64,000 nucleotides of DNA, taken from the NCBI RefSeq assembly GCF_026151205.1, contig NC_087076.1, forward strand, positions 21,012,828 to 21,076,827. The letters are read 5' to 3'. Both the position numbers and the translations under genes were made by a program. Below, piece by piece: positions 31,528 to 45,500 of this stretch. The DNA is from Bolinopsis microptera. Taxonomy: Eukaryota; Ctenophora; Tentaculata; Lobata; Bolinopsidae. Positions within the stretch are counted from its first letter, which is position 1. Every line of letters starts with the position of its first letter. Below the pieces are notes generated by a model. The model made no database searches. It worked only from the letters and a program-made list of their open reading frames with translations, and was not told where the DNA came from.

Positions 31528-33212
31528 ACAAAATATTAGCAAAATATAACAGCTGTAAGAATCCTAAAGTCTAAACGTTAGTGCAGTCAAATAAATTAAC
31601 TGCGATAATGCATTTGACAGTCAGTCACTGCAATTTATTCTGCAACTTATTTTTCAATTTTCACTGCCACACTTAGGCTTATCTTGCCTACACATTAAAA
31701 AAAAAACGAAATTCCTTGCGCACCGCGTACTAAAATTACTTGGATTTCTACCGCTTTGATAAATTACTACAAGAAGATGGGGAGTTAATATTGTTGATTT
31801 ATATAATATAGATTATTTATTCTTTAGTGTAGATTAACTTTATTTTTATATATTTTACCAAGTGTGAAGGATAAACCATACGTTATTGATATTTTTGAAA
31901 TATTTAACGATAAATTGATATAATAATAAATGATTGTAATATTTTTATTGAGGCACATGCCACCCCATCGCAGGTTTACTACTAGATAAGCAATAAAAAC
32001 CATTACAAAAATGCTATCCTTGAATTATGAACTTAGAAAGCAGTGACATGGTTCATCAAACTAAACTGGCGTCACACAAGGCAAACATTTTATAAATAAA
32101 TCTATGCACGATTCTTTCGTTTGACAGAAAAGTCCAAACCCTGGAAACATGACATAAAAGATTCGTTTTCACTTGTTTGCATGAAAAGCATTAATACAAA
32201 ATCAGCAGTTCCACAAATAGAATGTGTAAACTTACTTTGAAAATGTTCGGTTGCAAAATGATTTGTAAGATATATCGCCAGCAGAGTTTTTAAAGGTTTG
32301 GAAGTGAGCTTAAGGTCATGTACATTGTACATTGTACATTGTAAATTGTACATTGTACGTGCTATTAACATCAATTAGAAAGAAAAGGGCAACAAAGTGA
32401 AACAATAGCATTATCGTCTGTAACAATTACATAGGAAGTTGTTATTTTAAAATTACAAATACAATTCATGTCAAATCGGTAAAACTTAAATTATGAACCA
32501 GCTCATTCAGTCGTTCGCTGAAATTCTGTTTAAGTTTTCAAAAACAGTACAAATTAAACAAATTTACAATACAACCGTTTTTAAAAGTTAGAACCAGATT
32601 CAGTAACCTTTGAGAAAGTGATTTTAAGAAAAAACAGCAGACAGACCTCATGTGCACTGTCATGTGTCTAATCAATTGCATAGCATTTTATAAAGTCATG
32701 TTGAGTACCTAGATTTGTAAAATATGATTTATTTTGGTTAAGATCTGACTGAATCCGATTAACAGTTCCAAAATGAAAACATAATTAACCAGCATTTCAA
32801 AAAACCAGCTTGGTTCAAAAGTAGAAATTCAATAAAATCTGCTATACCAACGAACGTTGATTTTCAATTGTTGATTGCGAACTAATGTTTCAGTTTATCA
32901 GTGGAGGACAGGTAAATTGCCAGGGGTATAAGAGTCATCCCGATCCTTTGCAGGGAACACTGAACATGAATATAAAAGAACATCAGATAAAAGCTCATCG
33001 AGGTGAAAGTAATATAGTTTAGTAAAAAAAGTAAAAGGAGATGATGATGTTGACGCCATTGATCATGGTCGTTGATGATTGTCGTACAAAAATACAAATT
33101 CTGACACCGCACCAAAAGGCTCTGAGTCTATCAGCGACCTCTCTCTCTCTTGTGAAATTATACCAAATACCTAGTAGCACAGCTAGGCTATAAACAACAT
33201 CGCTCTGAATCT
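31528..33212. other. Intergenic between convergent LINE relic and RhoGEF 3' end
   Basis: No supported coding exon. Contains a short TGTACATT tandem run (about 32327-32358) and another copy of the scattered oligomer GCATGAAAAGCATTAATAC (about 32178). The RhoGEF 3' UTR must lie at the right end; no clear polyadenylation signal was picked. Confidence 0.4.
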
Positions 33213-33586
33213 TCATGAGGCCGACCGGCAACGCTTAGGAATCTTCTGCAGGACTGAGACTGAGTTGTTTGATTTAAAGGACTGAGAATGAGCAGGTTTC
33301 TTGTTTGAGCCTGGCAGACCAGTTGGAGTGTCAGGGTTCTCGTTAAAACTACTGTTACCCGAGTTAAGGCTGATACTGTCCCCGTTATTTATGTGCATAC
33401 TGTCTACTCGAGGACGCCGGTTTATGGGGGTCGCTGGGTTACTCGTACGGAAATCTTCAGACGTTTTCCGGAGTTTCTCGATCCATTGTCGCTTGTTGTC
33501 GGCAGAAACGGCGTTAAAAGTATAAAGTCCAGTGCAACATTTTAATCGGTTATAAGTAGTTACTGCGAAACAGTGCCTACATCCAC
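33213..33586 (-). CDS. RhoGEF terminal exon: end of PH domain and tail
   Basis: Acceptor CTTTCTACAATTTCCAG, phase 1 entry (Gly codon). Contains CRHCFAVTTYNRLKCCTGLY, then TFNAVSADNKRQWIEKLRK, the C-terminal PH strand and Trp helix. A low-complexity tail follows (NNGDSISLNSGNSSFNENP, KIPKRCRSAS). Stop at 33213-33215. The tail has several Ser-rich basic motifs that could be phosphorylated. Confidence 0.8.
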
Positions 33587-36500
33587 CTGGAAATTGTAGA
33601 AAGTTTAAATCACAATTCATACCTTCATTAACATTTTGGTATGTAACGAATTTTCACTTGTATTTAAAATTAAACAAAATTTGAATCATTGAGATAGCTA
33701 AAATCAACGAGAGCTGATTAATTGGTTCGACAGAAAATAAAATTTGCACATACCGGGAGAAGTGGTGATATCGTGAACTCTAGTCTCGTCCAGTGCTATA
33801 GGTTGTTTATACACGATATACCTCTGATCGGGATCGTACAGCCCTCCGCTCGTGTCGAATGCGTCAGATGAACTTGATGGTGATACCAGCTGTTCTAATT
33901 TGCTGTTATACCGCTGAGAGAAGTTAAGGTTAAGGTTAGGGTTAAGGTTAAGGTTAGGGTTAAGGTTAAGGTTAAGGTTAAGGTTAGGGTTATGGTTATG
34001 GTTAAGGTTAGGGTTAAGGTTAGGTTTAGGGTTAAGGTTAGGTTTAGGGTTAAGGTTAGGTTTAGGGTTAAGGTTAGGTTTAGGGTTAAGGTTAAGGTTA
34101 GGTTTAACTTTAGGGTTAGGTTTAGGGTTAATGTTAGTTTTCTGATGTACCGCTCAGAGAGGGTTACTAGAGGGTTTCAGGGTTGCGTTACGACGTGGAG
34201 GCTGATGAGTAAAATTAATCTGCGTAATCGTAGGGTCTTAATCGATTTTCATTGTTAGTAATTGAATAAGAAGCACCGAAAAGGACCCTTAGAATATTCA
34301 TGAAATAGTCCCTTTTTAAGTTAATGTCATAGTTAATTGTCGTTAGGATGGAAGATTTAATCAAAATAGAGGTAAAGTACGTCACTAACTTTTCGCATAG
34401 TTGAATTAGTTCTGGCTATGAGTAGCATATCGTTAAACAGAAAGCAATACGTCTCAGAAGATTTCGGGTTCTCTGAAAATAATAACGTAAATAAGATTGA
34501 ACGTAGATGATACAGAAAACTTCCCATGAAAACTTGATAATTGAAGAATTTCTCATGATTTGCTATTGAGACAAGACTGCAACTGACCGAGTAACAATAA
34601 AGCACCAGCGTGTAGGATATGTCTCCCATCTGAACAGAGTGTCGACTGATCTTCTGATATTATCTCCTTTAGTTCCTCAGGTATAACTATCGATTTGTCG
34701 ATAGTATCAATTTTAGGCCAAATAAGGATGTTGTCCAATTCCTGAAGTCTCTGGAAGTTTTGAAGCGTTGCCAGCTTCGACTCCAACGAGCCTGAGCGAG
34801 GTTTGTGTTATCGTTTATTAACGAGATTAATTTTAATGTTAACCTGAAGAAAATATTCAGCGACACCGTAATTTAATGAAAACTGAAAGAGTAGTTGAAA
34901 ACGATCATTACAGGCGCCAATGACATTAATACGTAAAATCTGAAGAATTGGAGATCTCTTACGTAAGGATTCCTGAATAGCTTCAATAGTTTCACGCAAA
35001 TCGTCCCGGCCATCTTCAGGCACATGTTTCTGTATATCCTGCGAATTAATTATCTAATTATTATTACATTGTATATTTATGATTGAATGATACCTACTTT
35101 CATATGAGCCCAAAAATTAAAGCCAATGAATGTGCAGATCCAAATACTTAACGGAACCACGCAACTCGTCAGTAGCTGAATTAATTTAAAATAGACTTAA
35201 AGAATCAGACACAGAAACTTCTAGATTAAAAGAAAGAGACTATACTAATTAAGCAGCAGACGGTATGTTAGTATGTACCTGCAGGAGTATGACGTATGGT
35301 ATGTTAGTACGGTATGTTAGTATGTACCTGCAGGAGTATGACGTATCTCATGAGATGCTGCATCGGGCAGATAAGCAGGTCCGAGAGTTGACGCTTCTTG
35401 CATCTTGAATCCTCCAAGCATAACTGAAGATAAGGTAAGAAGTAAATGTAGGTAGAAAGTGTCCCGCTTTGGCTAAATTAATAAGTGGAATTTAGTATCA
35501 TTGGTTCAGAACGGTCACATGCCATGAAAAAGTTGGTGATAAGAAACTTGATTCCCTCGAGACAAGCAGTTTTAATAATATGCCCAAAAAGGAATGTTTC
35601 TAGTATCCTGAAATAGAATATCTAAATTGATATTCATCTCACCTTTTCATACTCCCTAAAATCGCTTCTTTCCTTTTTGAGAGTTTTAAGGTATTTAACA
35701 GCTCTAGTGTAGTTCAAGCAGTACCGCTGGTAAGGGTGATGAAACTTCTTGGAGAACTGAAAACATCCTGTTTAAAACAGACTCCAGTACGATTATAAGA
35801 GATAATTATTGTGCTGAATTATCTAAAGTATTATTCGTCATGTTTCCTTTCTAAATACTTCCTTGCTTCCACCTAGAATATTGATTACTTGACCGTATGA
35901 GTAAAGTAGTTTATTTATAACGAGATCGCAATATTTTGATTTGATAATTAACCAAATATGGTATATATGCGGTATCAAATTTAAGTTACTTTGACTATGA
36001 GAATTAAAGTGGTTTGACTAACACTTCATTGTAAACGTTCGACAAGCAACGATTGGCAGGTCACCAAACTCTTGAAAAAAGATCAAATGGTACCTACATT
36101 TTAAATTATTTCACTGTTTTCGCAGATTAAAACAATGGAATTTGGGTGAAGTGTATATACTATATCATATATATATATTATATTATGAAGATGAATTAAA
36201 CCACTAAAAAGAGGAGCTATGGCGACTATAAGATAATTTTACCTCTTGCAATGCCTCAACTACAGCCTCATCACTAGCGTTTCCTTCTTTGAACATTTTG
36301 TAGAGGTCCAGAGAGAAAGCATTGCTAACCTGAAAATAAGGTTCACATTGTACACCCTGTTTATTGATTATTCCTAATATTCTAATATTTATTGAAATTT
36401 CCTTGTTTGAAATCGGGAATTTTACGAGAAAATGTACATAAACATTCTTAGTACGCGTACGTGTAATATAACTATAAAAACAAGTTCAGTAAGTTGATAA

Positions 36501-39500
36501 TAATAATGAACCTTGTATAACTTGTTGACATTGGGAAATAGCAGACTCTCGTCTATGTCGCATAACATTCCGTTATCTTTTGCTATCTTCAGTGTTCCTT
36601 GAAACACCTGTAAAATTATTTGTTATCTTCAGTGTTCCTTGAAAAACCTGTAAATTATTTTTTCAATATAAAAAGAACTATTGACAATTAATAATTGAAT
36701 CATTTTGGCACAAAAAAAATATAAAAAACTAAAACAAGGTAAAAAGCAGATCAGTACCACTGGCATAACACCACTGTAACAACTGTTACACTTGTGTAAC
36801 ACCAGTGTTACAACTGTTACACTTCTGTAACACTACAGTAACTCACATCTCTGATAATCTTGAGTTGATCTATCAAGTACACCAGCTCAGCTCGGAAGAG
36901 GCCCCAGAGTGCGTCTCTGTGCTTGTACTCAACACTGTCTATGTGAGGTCTGTCCTCCATCAACTCGGACCAATGAGACATCTGGGAGACAATACTGGGT
37001 TGGAGACAGGAGACAACTTGACAATACTGGATTAGAGACAGGAGACAACTTGTCAATACTGGGTTAGAGACAGGAGACAACTTGATAATACTGGGTTAGA
37101 GACAGGAGACAACTTGACAATACTGGGTTAGAGACAGGAGACAACTTGAGGGACAATACTGGGTTAGAGACAGGAGACAACTTGAGAGACAATACTGGGT
37201 TAGAGACAGGAGACAACTTGAGAGACAATACTGGGTTAGAGACAGGAGACAACTTGACAATACTGGGTTAAAGACAGGAGACAACTTGAGAGACACTACC
37301 AGGGTACCACCACCCGTGATCCGGCTTTGACGAAAATCTTTATTACGAAAAAAACCATAATTTTTCATTATACTATACTTGGGCATTGCTTGTCCCCTCA
37401 TGCATTGTACTTGTATGAAAAGATAAATTACGAAATTTTTGAATATTCAAAGCATCTACAGCAGACAAGAATTTTGAGAACATGCTGTTAAAGTATTGAG
37501 CTGGAAGTATTTTCTGTACCATTAGATCGGCGAGTGGGTGCGTTCTATCGTTAGAAGATTCGCTTAAAACAGAGTTAAGTTCAGTCTTACTCCACTTCCT
37601 GTCCTAGAGAGAGAGAGAGTGGTTAGTCACCATGACAACCCCCCATGTGGTGTTCACAACATTTGGCTTGTTAGGCATGTATTTATTATACGTTATAATG
37701 TTACCATTAAGTGCAGCACCACGGATATACAATCCCGTCACGTACACCAAACGTTACTATAAACTCATGAGTAGGCTGGATGTTTCCAATAAAAACATAA
37801 CGTGAATATATAAAACATAATGATATGTAATACATGCTCATAATATATAAGCGGGGCGATAGAGCGCAGGTCCCTCACGCACAGCGAGGTGTTTATCAAC
37901 TCCGGAGTATTTCAACACAGTCCGGACCATGACTAGTAGCTCCCTGCACTAGTTATAGCTCCCTGCAGCACGCGGCTATATTAAACTCACATTCTTCCGC
38001 TTGGAGAAGAATGGCATCTTGAATTTGTCCTTAGGATCTGCAATGATAACTGCTGTGTGTACTGCACCCCTCCGGGACTGCAAACTTGACAATACACCTG
38101 TAGGGATGTGATCATTACTAGATATGTTATAGCTTTGTAGGGATATAATCATTACTAATATCATTATTACTGATATGATCATTAAAACATAATATCTATT
38201 ATCAGACACACAAATAGACTATTCTTTGTCGACCATTAGTCTGCAGTGTGGTCCCTATATTCCTACTATTTTGTCAGAAGCCTAACCTTTTATGAGAAGA
38301 AAAAAAACTAGATAGACATTAGATATACAGGTATGTCTATTGTCTAAATGGAAATGTCTATGACATGTTCAGCAATGATGGATAATTCAATATTATTTAA
38401 TAAAACTCCTATGTTTTAATAGTTAAATCGTCAAATAAACTCGGTGTCGGTTTGTTCACATTTTCGTCAAAATGATCAAAATTTGGTCTCGTTACTTGAA
38501 AAAGAAGTGAGCTCTGATAAATCACATGATTGGCCAAAAACGTGCTACAAATTGGGAGGAGAACGGCGAAATAAGGTCCAATGTATGGAGCGGCGCGGTA
38601 TAGAGAGGTTTTACTGTTTCTATTTAACAGGAGTAAGGGATTTATGTGTAATTTAGTTTTACTGTTTCTAGAAAGGTTCTAATCTTCTACGTTACTTAAT
38701 TAATATTAGTGATTACCGTATGTGGGTCTTCTACTATGTTTAACCTTTATTTGGCTAATTCTCATAACTTAAATTACTTGGAATATCTGGTGATTGGTAC
38801 TCCAAGTACCTGTAATTGAGTGCTAAATTTCCAAGAAGCTTCATACTTTCGTCGTGAAAGCCTGATCATGCAACGCAAATATGCAAAGACTGAGGCCAGT
38901 ATCGGATTCCAAATTTCCAAGTATTTGTTGTAGTTTATAGTTATTTAAATTTTAAAGATTAAATCGCACTAATATATATATATATATAAAATATATATAA
39001 TATATTATATATAATATATAAAACAAATCTAATCGCATTTATGCGAGAGTCCTAAATTATACGACAGTTCTTAACTGTTTAACTCCTTAACTCTAATTCT
39101 CCGTCCCTACAAATTACACTAAATAATAATAGATGACAGTTCTGACTTACTCTGGATGTTGCCATCAGGTTCCTGACACACGTCATCTTGATTCCGCACT
39201 GAAATAAATCGGGGTAAATTATTTGGATCATAACCATGATAACATGATCACCATATTATGCATATCATTAGGACATGATATCTTGAAATTCATGATCAAT
39301 TGGGGTTTGTGACGTTTGTGTGATAGTTGGGGTTAAATGTTAATACTGTGACGTTAGTGTGACAGAAAAAGTGCATTCTGCGGTAAAATAAATACCCAGA
39401 TATAATTGTCTAAATATTTAGGATGATGTGCTAGCTGCTTGTCTCTTAATATTATCTAAAAATTTACTGTATCACGTTCCAAACACTCCGGAAAAAAAAG

Positions 39501-42500
39501 GCGCTAAAATATTTACTGAAAAGCTCAAACGGAAGCGATCAATTAGTATAATAGTTTTTAACTTATATAAGTCAATATTTCATGTTAAATCGTATAGGCC
39601 TAGTCTCTGGTAATTACGTTGTCATGTCATCAATTTGTAGAATTAAAGTATTAAATCATTCGCTAGTTGCTGATAGTAAATATCATTATATCGCTTATTT
39701 GTGCAATACAGTTTACACTTCATAATAATCCGAGAATTAAAATAGTGTTAGAAAAATTAGCTTTGTTTGTTAGGTATGTAGGATATACAGTGTGAGGGAG
39801 ATATTTGAAAAAATGCTGCAAGCATTATATCACACACAGTCTACGCAAATTCAAAGAGACGAATCTGACAAAACGAAGTGTAATTTCAAAATGAAGTGAC
39901 GCTAACATCGTAAAAATGAAGCTACAACTACATATTATTGAAATACAGAAGTAAATTTGTCGTGATAAGAAGAACTAACGTCTGTACTGATAGCCTGCCT
40001 CCTCAGGTTCCACAGGACAGGAAACCTCTAGATTCTCAGAATCGGAACCAACGTCGTCCTCGTTTTCTTCCTGAAACCAAGTTTAACGTAAGTGATGACA
40101 AAGCTAACAGAAATCAGCGTCTTTATGACTACCATAAAGGTAAGGACTGTCATGATGATGATAGAAAGATAAGGAGCGTCGTCATGACTACAGTATAGAG
40201 TAAGGATAAAAGGTTGTCGTCATGACTACAGTATATAGTAAGGATAAAAGGTTGTCGTCATGACTACAGTATATAGTAAGGATAAAAGGTTGTCGTCATG
40301 ACTACAGTATAGAGTAAGCTTATAAGGTTGTCGCCATGACTACAGTATAGAGTAAGGATAAAAGGTTGTCGCCATGACTACAGTATAGAGTAAGGATAAA
40401 AGGTTGTCGTCATGACTACAGTATAGAGTAAGGATAAAAGGTTGTCGTCATGACTACAGTATATAGTAAGGATAAAAGGTTGTCGTCATGACTACAGTAT
40501 ATAGTAAGGATAAAAGGTTGTCGTCATGACTACAGTATAGAGTAAGCTTATAAGGTTGTCGCCATGACTAGAGAAATAAAATGGTCAAAGGAATTAGGTT
40601 GTCTTCATGACCGCAGTATGAAGGGTTAAGGAAATGTTATGATAGTATTGATCTTAGTAAAGTATTGATAATGTACATGTCTACACACTCCACCGTTGTT
40701 GTTTCGCACAAAGCCTGACGGTGCGTAGGCTACAACAATAAAAGGGTGAAATAACCTAGGAATTTGCAATATTATAATCGGTACAACGCAAGGAAAAAGA
40801 AATAGTTGTCATCATGACGACAGAATAAAGAAAGATTAAAGATAATATTGTTATCATGACGACGGAATAAAGAAAGATACTGTTGTTATCATGACGACAG
40901 AATAAAGAAATATTAGACGAAAGGTAATGCTGAGAGATGTAGTACAGTTCACAATCTCAATGATCCCTTCTATTAACAAATGGTTTACATCTAAACGGTT
41001 ATTTGTTGGCACAACACCTCACAGTGTACGTGCAGTGTGTGTGCAGCAGGCTACAACAATAAAAACACCACGGAAACTCCAAAAACTCACAAACCAAAAT
41101 ATCGGAGGGTCTTCGATCCCGGGACAAACGCATCACATCCAATCAAGGGGTTTATGTGTAAGGAGTAAGGATCTGTGTTTACAATCCCCCTCTCCCTCTC
41201 TCTCTCACACCAAACGAACCGACACAATTCTAGCAGTGCTGCATAACTGGGCACACAAATAAGACTAAAGCTTTGGAAAGTTATACATTATCAATGGTTA
41301 CATGATACCCTGGCTTCTCGTTTTTTTGCTTTGTAGAAGCTTCTAATATGCTCCATGTGCAGTTTAATACGAGTCGTTAATAATGACTGGAGCTCCAGTC
41401 ATTATTAAGGCATGATTTTTTCAGTAAATGAAAGTTATAAGCGGAGGTGTAGAAGTATTCATTGTCTTAATTAATAATTGCAACACTAATTACAACTGAT
41501 TAAGTGCACCTGTAGTAATTAGATGATGAAAAAAAGTAAGTCAAGAATGTGGACCAAGTAAAGCGTACAACACCGAATAAAAGCTTGGTTTCCTTCATGC
41601 TTTAAACGGCTTAGTTTTAGTATGAGGCCGACTCTTAGTGTGAGGCTGACAAATAATTCAGGAGTTCACCTGGACTTCCAGCTCAACTTTAAACAGGCAG
41701 AGAGAGAGAATTATTATGTGGAGGCAATGAAAGATTGAACTTTATATTATCAAACTATTACTCTGCTATACATGTCTGGCACGTGCAAGGTCATGATGTC
41801 CAGAATCTTTTTATATTGACCGGTTCTCTCTTATTTAGATCAATTAAGGGCATATCATTAATATTTATGTGCATTGATAACTCTCATTGAATTCAATGCT
41901 GTCTTGAATAGTTTCTTTTGTAATTTGTTGATAGACATAACTTTCCAAACGCACGTTATTTAACGACACAGGCGACAGATCGGTATGGTTGCATTGGAAT
42001 TCACGGAGAAGCATTATTGAAAGGTTGTTTGGAACGGCACATAGGCTGCAGACTGCACAATTACATGGTCTTACACAAAACTTGCTGAAATCTTTTCAAC
42101 AGCTTGAGAATGAGCAGAAATTTTGACGGAACAAACAATAAACTCCGTCGACAAATGTTTTTTTGCTAGAATTTTGCATTTCAGAGAACAAGCTCATTTA
42201 TTGTATACATCAAGGCTGAATATTATATACTTGCGGTGAAAGGTTACGGGTAAAAATGCCAAATCTTACAATCACAGAGACGAGGGCCTGATATCTGTTC
42301 ACCATTAGTTGTCAGGAAAGGTAATTAAATATTTAAAATATTAAAATAGGTCGTGTAAGCCACATGAAGCCTATACATGAAAATTTATGTCGCAGATTTT
42401 TAAAATGTTTTTATTTTAGAATACTTCAGTGATTGTGTAAGCCACAATTTGAAATATTCATTGCGGATTCCCTCCCTCTTCGTACGCAAAATTAAGTATT

Positions 42501-45500
42501 ATTATCTTCACGAATAACTATGTGAGCATTTGAAGGAGTCGCTTATTATAATATTCACACAACTTTAGGAAAACCGCGACTCTTCATTTGCATAAGTATG
42601 ACATACCCCCTCCTTTCCCTTCTTTTGTAGAAACTGTACGTGTTAAATACGCATTCATTCTTAGCCTGCTAACTAAATAACACGTCAATTTGATATCTCT
42701 TAAAGTACTTTATAATCTTTCTAAAATTAAAAGTTATAGATAACACATCATTCCATCGAGTAATAAACCTGGTGGAAAGGCAGCGAGGAGGTGACATTAT
42801 CCGCAGCGAACTTAGTATCAGAGAGCATGAAGTTGTAGAAAACATCACAGTCAATAGGAGCAGGAGGCTCCAACTTGAACCCCTCACCCCTCTCACGAGC
42901 CAGCACCTTCTTAGACCCCTCCTCTCCCAGAGTTGTGGGACACACGTTTATAGCATGCAGCACTTTCTTCCACCAGACTAGTTTGTAGGTGGCTTCTACT
43001 CCGGAATTGAAGGGGGGATCTTGTGTTATCCGGGGAGGATCTTGTCGCTTTCTCTTGCTGCTGTTGTTCATCGGAATCATGGGAACCAACACTGCTGCTT
43101 AACAGAGGCAAAGGGAACGTTAGAGGTGATACAATTAATGTTGTTACTCAAATCATTATAAACTGTTTAAGCAGCACATAGATACAAGGAGAAAGGAAAT
43201 TAAAGGAATTGTGACGTGAATGGTTTCCTTAATACCTAATATGGTTATAGTCATACTCAAAACGAGTGAAAGCAATGCACTAAATAACGGGGTTAAGAGA
43301 AAGACTACGAGACTATAACTTAATAAATATCGAAAAATCGGTAGAAATTCAAATTAAATTCAAATTAAATTTCTATTGCCATGACCTCAACGACAGTTCT
43401 GAAGTTTTGCGTGATAAATATATTTTACATGGTTATAATGCAACATGAATGAGCCAGTGGGGCGTAGTTTTTTAAAGGAAAACCTTTAAAATGTGGGTTT
43501 TAAAACTCGGAATAAAGCCAAAGTTCTCAGTATTAGATGTGAACCAGAATCATGGCGTGTCTAACTTACTAAACATAAAACTGTGCCTGTATGCGAGGCT
43601 TGTGGTGCAGTGAGGGGCTATCTGGACCACTCTTGAATCCTAAACTTGGCACCATTTCTACATGACGAACAACAAACGAAGTACTTGAGAGTTCCTGTCA
43701 AAAGGAGCTACCGATATGCTTTCTTTTAAGATTTAATTTCAGACTAAAATGATTCTCAAATTTAGAACTATAAAGTACTTGCTAGAATTTAAAGAACGGT
43801 AGACATTGTTGCTTTCAACATGAAATGCAACGTTTCCTTCACCGATATTTCTGTGCAACTTTTGAAACTATGTAATATGTATCAGAAAATCCACACAAAG
43901 CCGGAAGTATGACAATTACTAATTTAACAAGTGGAACTGGATGTAACAGCTATAAAACAGGTACGTTTCCAATTCAACGAATAGAACTGAGAGGTGACGC
44001 ATGGCTCAACCTGATATCAGCCGCAAATTATATCTACACTTTGCTACGATATCATTTGTTATCTAGCAAAACCGATATCTTGTAAGGATTCAGTACTTAT
44101 AAAGACACACTAATTTCTAATTTGAAAGGAATTGTCAAGGCTCAGGTCTATTACCACTCAGCTTCACAAACAGATCCTAATTCATTTAAGTTTTATCACT
44201 GTTTTCCTTTGATAAGTCTCTTGATTCGCAGTCTCAGGGTACTTTACTTAAAATAGGAACAAGCAAAGAGCTAGACGTTATACTCTTGTAGACCCAGCAT
44301 TTCTAAATTAATTAAGTAGCCCAAGTTAAAAATAATTATCACAATGGGCCCTGGTACAAAGGGTAGCATGGTTCCTGGCTCCCTCTGTTCCGATGTTAAA
44401 GTAACTTATATCTTAATAACAGTTATACCAATATCTTATAACTGTTATGTTAACTGTTATGTTAACAGTCATACCAATATCTTCCTTAAAAATACCACTA
44501 ATCCGCTGTTTACATATTAATTTAGAGACTTGTAACAGTTTATTATTAATCGACTTGATCGTAGACGTCTAAGGCTCCTGCAGACGTGTAAGCCTCCAGC
44601 ACGTGACAATCAAATAAGTCGAGCTTCGAAGGTGGTCCCACGATATTTCTTTAGTTGACACCAACAAGCACGAAGTATAGGGGGCCTAGAATACAATTAG
44701 CTGACACAAAGTTTATGTCCTTTGCACCAAGTATAATACAAAATTAGCGGGCTATTGGAAATTGTTTCAATAATCTCCAGAAAATTGAAGAAGAGATGAG
44801 GAATGAGACGATCCAATGTAGATTTATGATTTAGTCTGTTGAAACCATCAACTCGAAAAAAATGTTAACCGGGAATTGAATTCCTTTTATGGTCAGGACA
44901 TAGGTGCAGATTTCGTTTTGAGGTGAACTTTTAAGTTCCCGAGAAATTTTCTTAAGTTTGCTTTTTTTTCCTCCTCGGGCACATTCGTAACCTACGGGCC
45001 AGGTAAACCTAAACTACATATTGACCGTTATGTACGTCGGTATCTGTTGAGGAGCCAAATCATCTGAAAAGCCCTTAACCTATATTTTGCTCAGGCACGT
45101 AGCCAGGATTTTTCTTTGGGGGGGGGGGGGGGGGGGGCTGTCGGCGAGCGAAGCTGCAAGCTGTGGCAGGGGTCTGGGGGCGCGGCCCCCAGCTGGGTCC
45201 AGGTAAGGGGCGGTCCACATTGGCGGGGGCTAGGGGGGCGCAGCCCCCCGGAAAAATTTTGCGAAATAGGGTGTTTTACCAAGGGTGTTTTACCAATTTA
45301 CAAAAATGTAATATGGTTTGGCATAATCATTGCCTACAATCCTGACCTGAGTAATTTACCCCTTTGAGACTTTATTTTGGGTTGAAAATTAAGTTTATCG
45401 AGAGGAAGTGAAAAATCTCTGGTTCAAATTTGGATTTGAAGCCATGTTTATTTTTTTCTGTTGAGGTCAATTTTTTGCGCAGAAAGCGTTCGATTTTAGG

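Noticed and set aside
37064-37401. Minus-strand frames of LSPVSNPVLS / SLTQYCLSS type
   Set aside because: They are readings of the 32-36-bp intronic array upstream of the DH exon.
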